Part shown: one piece after another, positions 62,004 through 64,000 of the stretch
Layout: each line of letters begins with the position of its first letter
How positions within the stretch are numbered: the stretch's first letter is position 1
Source: an uncultured Chlorobiaceae bacterium
Lineage (GTDB): Bacteria > Bacteroidota > Chlorobiia > Chlorobiales > Chlorobiaceae
Assembly (NCBI GenBank): GCA_903843305.1
Contig: CAIMPI010000011.1
Location: 1 to 64,000 of the forward strand
Direction: 5' to 3'
Length of the DNA: 64,000 nucleotides
The notes under the pieces: model-generated
Told to the model about the DNA's origin: nothing
Database searches by the model: none
What the model saw: the letters and a program-made list of their open reading frames with translations, nothing else
Position numbers and translations under genes: made by a program

Positions 62004-63127
62004 TGCTCTTTCCCTACAAATACGTTCCGCACCAAATGGAGAAGATGCAGACGTTTATCGATTTCATTTTTTATGAAGTCTGGTGCAAAGCGCCTAACGA
62101 AGAATATGGTATTCATTTGTACGAAGCGGAAACAGATCTTCTCAAGGTAATGGAAGAACTGTATAAGCGGGATATGGCAGGAAAACTTATGGATAAAAGT
62201 GCTGATAACTTCTTTTACGTAGCGATTAATGAGATTTACAATGAATTCAAAACTCTCACCGACCATGAGATAGATCAGTATAAGAGTTGCTTTACTGCTA
62301 ATAATATGGTAGAGGAGTTATGCTCATGTGTTACAGCACAACGACCTATTACTTATGTGGACTTATATCCTGCAAGAGAAGCACTTAATAAGAAAATTAA
62401 TAACTTCTTCAAACAATTGTATTCATCAGGTTTCTTTGATTTGAAGTTTGTCAGGGAAGCTCTCGATTCAAGGCTTAGTGATTACTATCTCTCTTTTGTT
62501 CGAGAAAATAATAATTGCACATGTCCATTTTGTGGGCTCCAACCACTTGATAGTGAATATGATCCTTCTCGTGAAGCTTTTGATCATTATCTCCCGAAAA
62601 GTAAATACCCTTTTAATTCTGTAAATCTCAAAAACCTTGCACCGTCGTGCAATAAGTGCAATTCCGGCAATAAAATGGATAAAGACCCGCTGCACGACAA
62701 ACAAGGTAATCGTCGAAAAGCTTTTTATCCTTTTTCTGAGAAACAGTCAGATATAGCCATAAAAGTTGTCATTAAAGAAAAGAATTGGAGCACTCTTACT
62801 CCGGAAAATCTTTCGATTGACATTCAATCCGTTGAATTTCAAGATGAAACTGAAACTTGGAAAGAACTTTTTCGTATCGAACAACGATATGCTGCAAAGT
62901 GTTGTAACACGAATGGTGGTTCTTATTGGCTGAACCGGGTGATAAACGAGAATCAAAACTACAGCCTCTCAATGCAGGAGATGCTTGCTGCAGAGCTTAA
63001 GTCAGCGAGCGCATCTCCGTGGATTGATGCTAATTTTCTCAAAAAAGCCTTTCTTAAAGGTTGCGATAGTGCTGGCTTGTTCGCCATAAAAGAAGAGGTA
63101 CTTGAAACGAAAAATCAAAAGCCATAA
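62003..63127 (+). CDS. HNH endonuclease (PtuB-like)
   Basis: 374 residues. Cys pairs CTCPFCGLQPL (about residue 172) and CNKCNSGNKMD (about 214) bracket FDHYLPKSKYPFNSVNLKNL, the H-x3-P-x2-K-x(6-8)-N-L core of HNH nucleases with a bound zinc. A helical N-terminal part of about 170 residues has no recognised domain. The ATG overlaps the ATPase stop by one base. It would be the DNA- or tRNA-cleaving effector of the pair; the target is unknown. Confidence 0.85.
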   Translation: MLFPYKYVPHQMEKMQTFIDFIFYEVWCKAPNEEYGIHLYEAETDLLKVMEELYKRDMAGKLMDKSADNFFYVAINEIYNEFKTLTDHEIDQYKSCFTANNMVEELCSCVTAQRPITYVDLYPAREALNKKINNFFKQLYSSGFFDLKFVREALDSRLSDYYLSFVRENNNCTCPFCGLQPLDSEYDPSREAFDHYLPKSKYPFNSVNLKNLAPSCNKCNSGNKMDKDPLHDKQGNRRKAFYPFSEKQSDIAIKVVIKEKNWSTLTPENLSIDIQSVEFQDETETWKELFRIEQRYAAKCCNTNGGSYWLNRVINENQNYSLSMQEMLAAELKSASASPWIDANFLKKAFLKGCDSAGLFAIKEEVLETKNQKP

Positions 63128-63188
63128 TGAAAATGAGAGATTATCCGAGGCAATCATGTCTGGTCGGCAGTTTTTACCCAGAGTTTAC

Positions 63189-63215
63189 AATTACGTCCGC
63201 AATGCGGACGTAATT
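63189..63215. other. Perfect 12-bp inverted repeat, 3-base loop
   Basis: AATTACGTCCGC (63189-63200) and its exact complement (63204-63215) are separated by AAT, 61 bases after the HNH stop. No T-run follows, so it is not a standard terminator; it may be an mRNA 3'-end hairpin or a protein site. The rest of 63128-63569 shows no gene I can support. Confidence 0.6.
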
Positions 63216-63569
63216 GCAATTGGTCTTAGCCAGTTTCAACCTTTGCGATTATTTGTTCAGAATGAAGGTCATCTTCAGATGAGAAAAGGTGAACCGACTC
63301 AACATGAAGGGTTTCGGTTTTCATAATGCCATCAATGAAAATGAGTCAACCACCTTATAAACGTCAAAATTACTTTAAAATTTGAATTAGTTCGACCACT
63401 TTCTTAAACTTGTCCTTCGGAGTGCTTTATGGACTTATGCCGTAGAGCTTCTGCTGAGTTAACTTGTGCGATTCCCGAAAGTGTTATGCTGATATCGTGG
63501 CAAGATGTTCTGCATGTTTCAAGCAAAAGCTCTGTTTGATATATGTAACGTATTAAAATTAAAACAGTA

Positions 63570-64000
63570 ATGCTGATAGCTGTTAAGCAACTTGAAAATT
63601 CCAGACTTTCAGCTACTTCCCGGCTTTTTTCTCAGGGGTTGATTCGAGAGCTGGCGCAAAAGGGCTCTTCAGCTCAATTTTCGAGGTTAGCCAAAGAGTC
63701 GAGTCTGCTTGACCAGACACAATGTGACTCTCCGCTCTGTACTTTTTTTGAAAAGGCTTTTTCATTGTTGAAAATAAAAGCGTGCCGTAATGAATACACT
63801 TACAAGTCGGCTCTTGCACATAAAATATTGCTTGGAAAGCATTCGCTTCAAACGGCCACAATGCTTTCAGAGTTTCGGGTTGGAAGCAGTAAAGCTGATA
63901 TTGCTATTTTGAACGGAACTTCAACAGTCTACGAAATAAAATCTGAACGAGATTCTCTTGTTAGAATTCAGGATCAAGTTTCCTGGTATAGGAGTTTTTT
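63570..64000 (+). CDS. sce7726-like PD-(D/E)XK family protein (partial)
   Basis: From the ATG at 63570 the frame stays open to the window edge (143 residues seen). It includes YTYKSALAHKILLGKHSLQT, then SEFRVGSSKADIAILNGTST and VYEIKSERDSLVRIQDQVSW. D-x-A...E-I-K-S-E is the nuclease-like core of the sce7726 family. It is downstream of the ATPase-HNH pair, across 442 bases, and may be a separate unit. The function is unknown. Confidence 0.75.
   Translation, partial: MLIAVKQLENSRLSATSRLFSQGLIRELAQKGSSAQFSRLAKESSLLDQTQCDSPLCTFFEKAFSLLKIKACRNEYTYKSALAHKILLGKHSLQTATMLSEFRVGSSKADIAILNGTSTVYEIKSERDSLVRIQDQVSWYRSF

Noticed and set aside
63102-63326. 74-residue plus-strand frame after the HNH gene, and a 32-residue minus-strand frame 63226-63324
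   Set aside because: Both run through or beside a palindrome and have no ribosome site or recognised motif; kept as non-coding.

Overview
The window reads as chromosome of a green sulfur bacterium (Chlorobiaceae; Chlorobium or Pelodictyon type). The strongest marker is a BchC-like bacteriochlorophyllide a dehydrogenase at 33870-34832. Moderate GC, weak Shine-Dalgarno sites and families common in Chlorobi/Bacteroidetes (FISUMP, DUF4292, DUF3570, DUF2934) fit. No rRNA, tRNA, CRISPR array or intact insertion sequence was recognised. The genus is inference.

Region 1 (1-31 kb) is mostly core genome. It starts with a sulfate ABC importer operon on the minus strand (binding protein, CysT, CysW, CysA cut by the window edge) behind a leader that ends in an intrinsic terminator. 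Then come rimO and tgt, a methylguanine-DNA methyltransferase, a zinc-ribbon/LRR protein, dnaE, trxA-trxB, a Nudix gene, a decaheme cytochrome c with a membrane cytochrome b-like partner, and a zinc-ribbon/CDF/TPR-lipoprotein/P-type ATPase cluster. That cluster and the following FISUMP gene share an identical operator-promoter layout of four 11-bp repeats resembling a PmrA box. Next are an outer-membrane protein, a rRNA methyltransferase, DUF4292 lipoprotein, superoxide dismutase, coaE, tatC, a polyprenyl diphosphate synthase and a PASTA protein.

Region 2 (31-35 kb) holds a nucleoside-type ABC transporter (one permease, one double ATPase) apparently co-transcribed with bchC. Region 3 (35-41.2 kb) looks like an accessory island: a DUF1703-type AAA/nuclease protein, a umuD fragment, two integron-type cassettes with attC sites, a GH25 lysozyme, IS21-like end repeats, a PEGA protein, a caspase-like protease and a frameshifted DUF4266 relic.

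Region 4 (41.2-52.5 kb) returns to housekeeping and envelope genes: DUF3570 protein, a methyltransferase/Nramp/UspA operon, tatA, DUF1003 and DUF2127 membrane proteins, ferredoxin-nitroreductase, acetate/succinate CoA-transferase, a lipoprotein cytochrome c and Pal. Several small genes lie here.

Region 5 (52.7-64 kb) is a defence locus on the plus strand: hsdR, an AlbA/Schlafen-type ATPase-fold protein with a VTAQ tandem repeat, hsdM, hsdS, then a RecF/SMC-like AAA ATPase and an HNH nuclease, coupled by overlapping stop/start codons from hsdM onward. A partial sce7726-like PD-(D/E)XK gene follows at the window edge. The ATPase-HNH pair resembles PtuA-PtuB of Septu embedded in a type I restriction operon.
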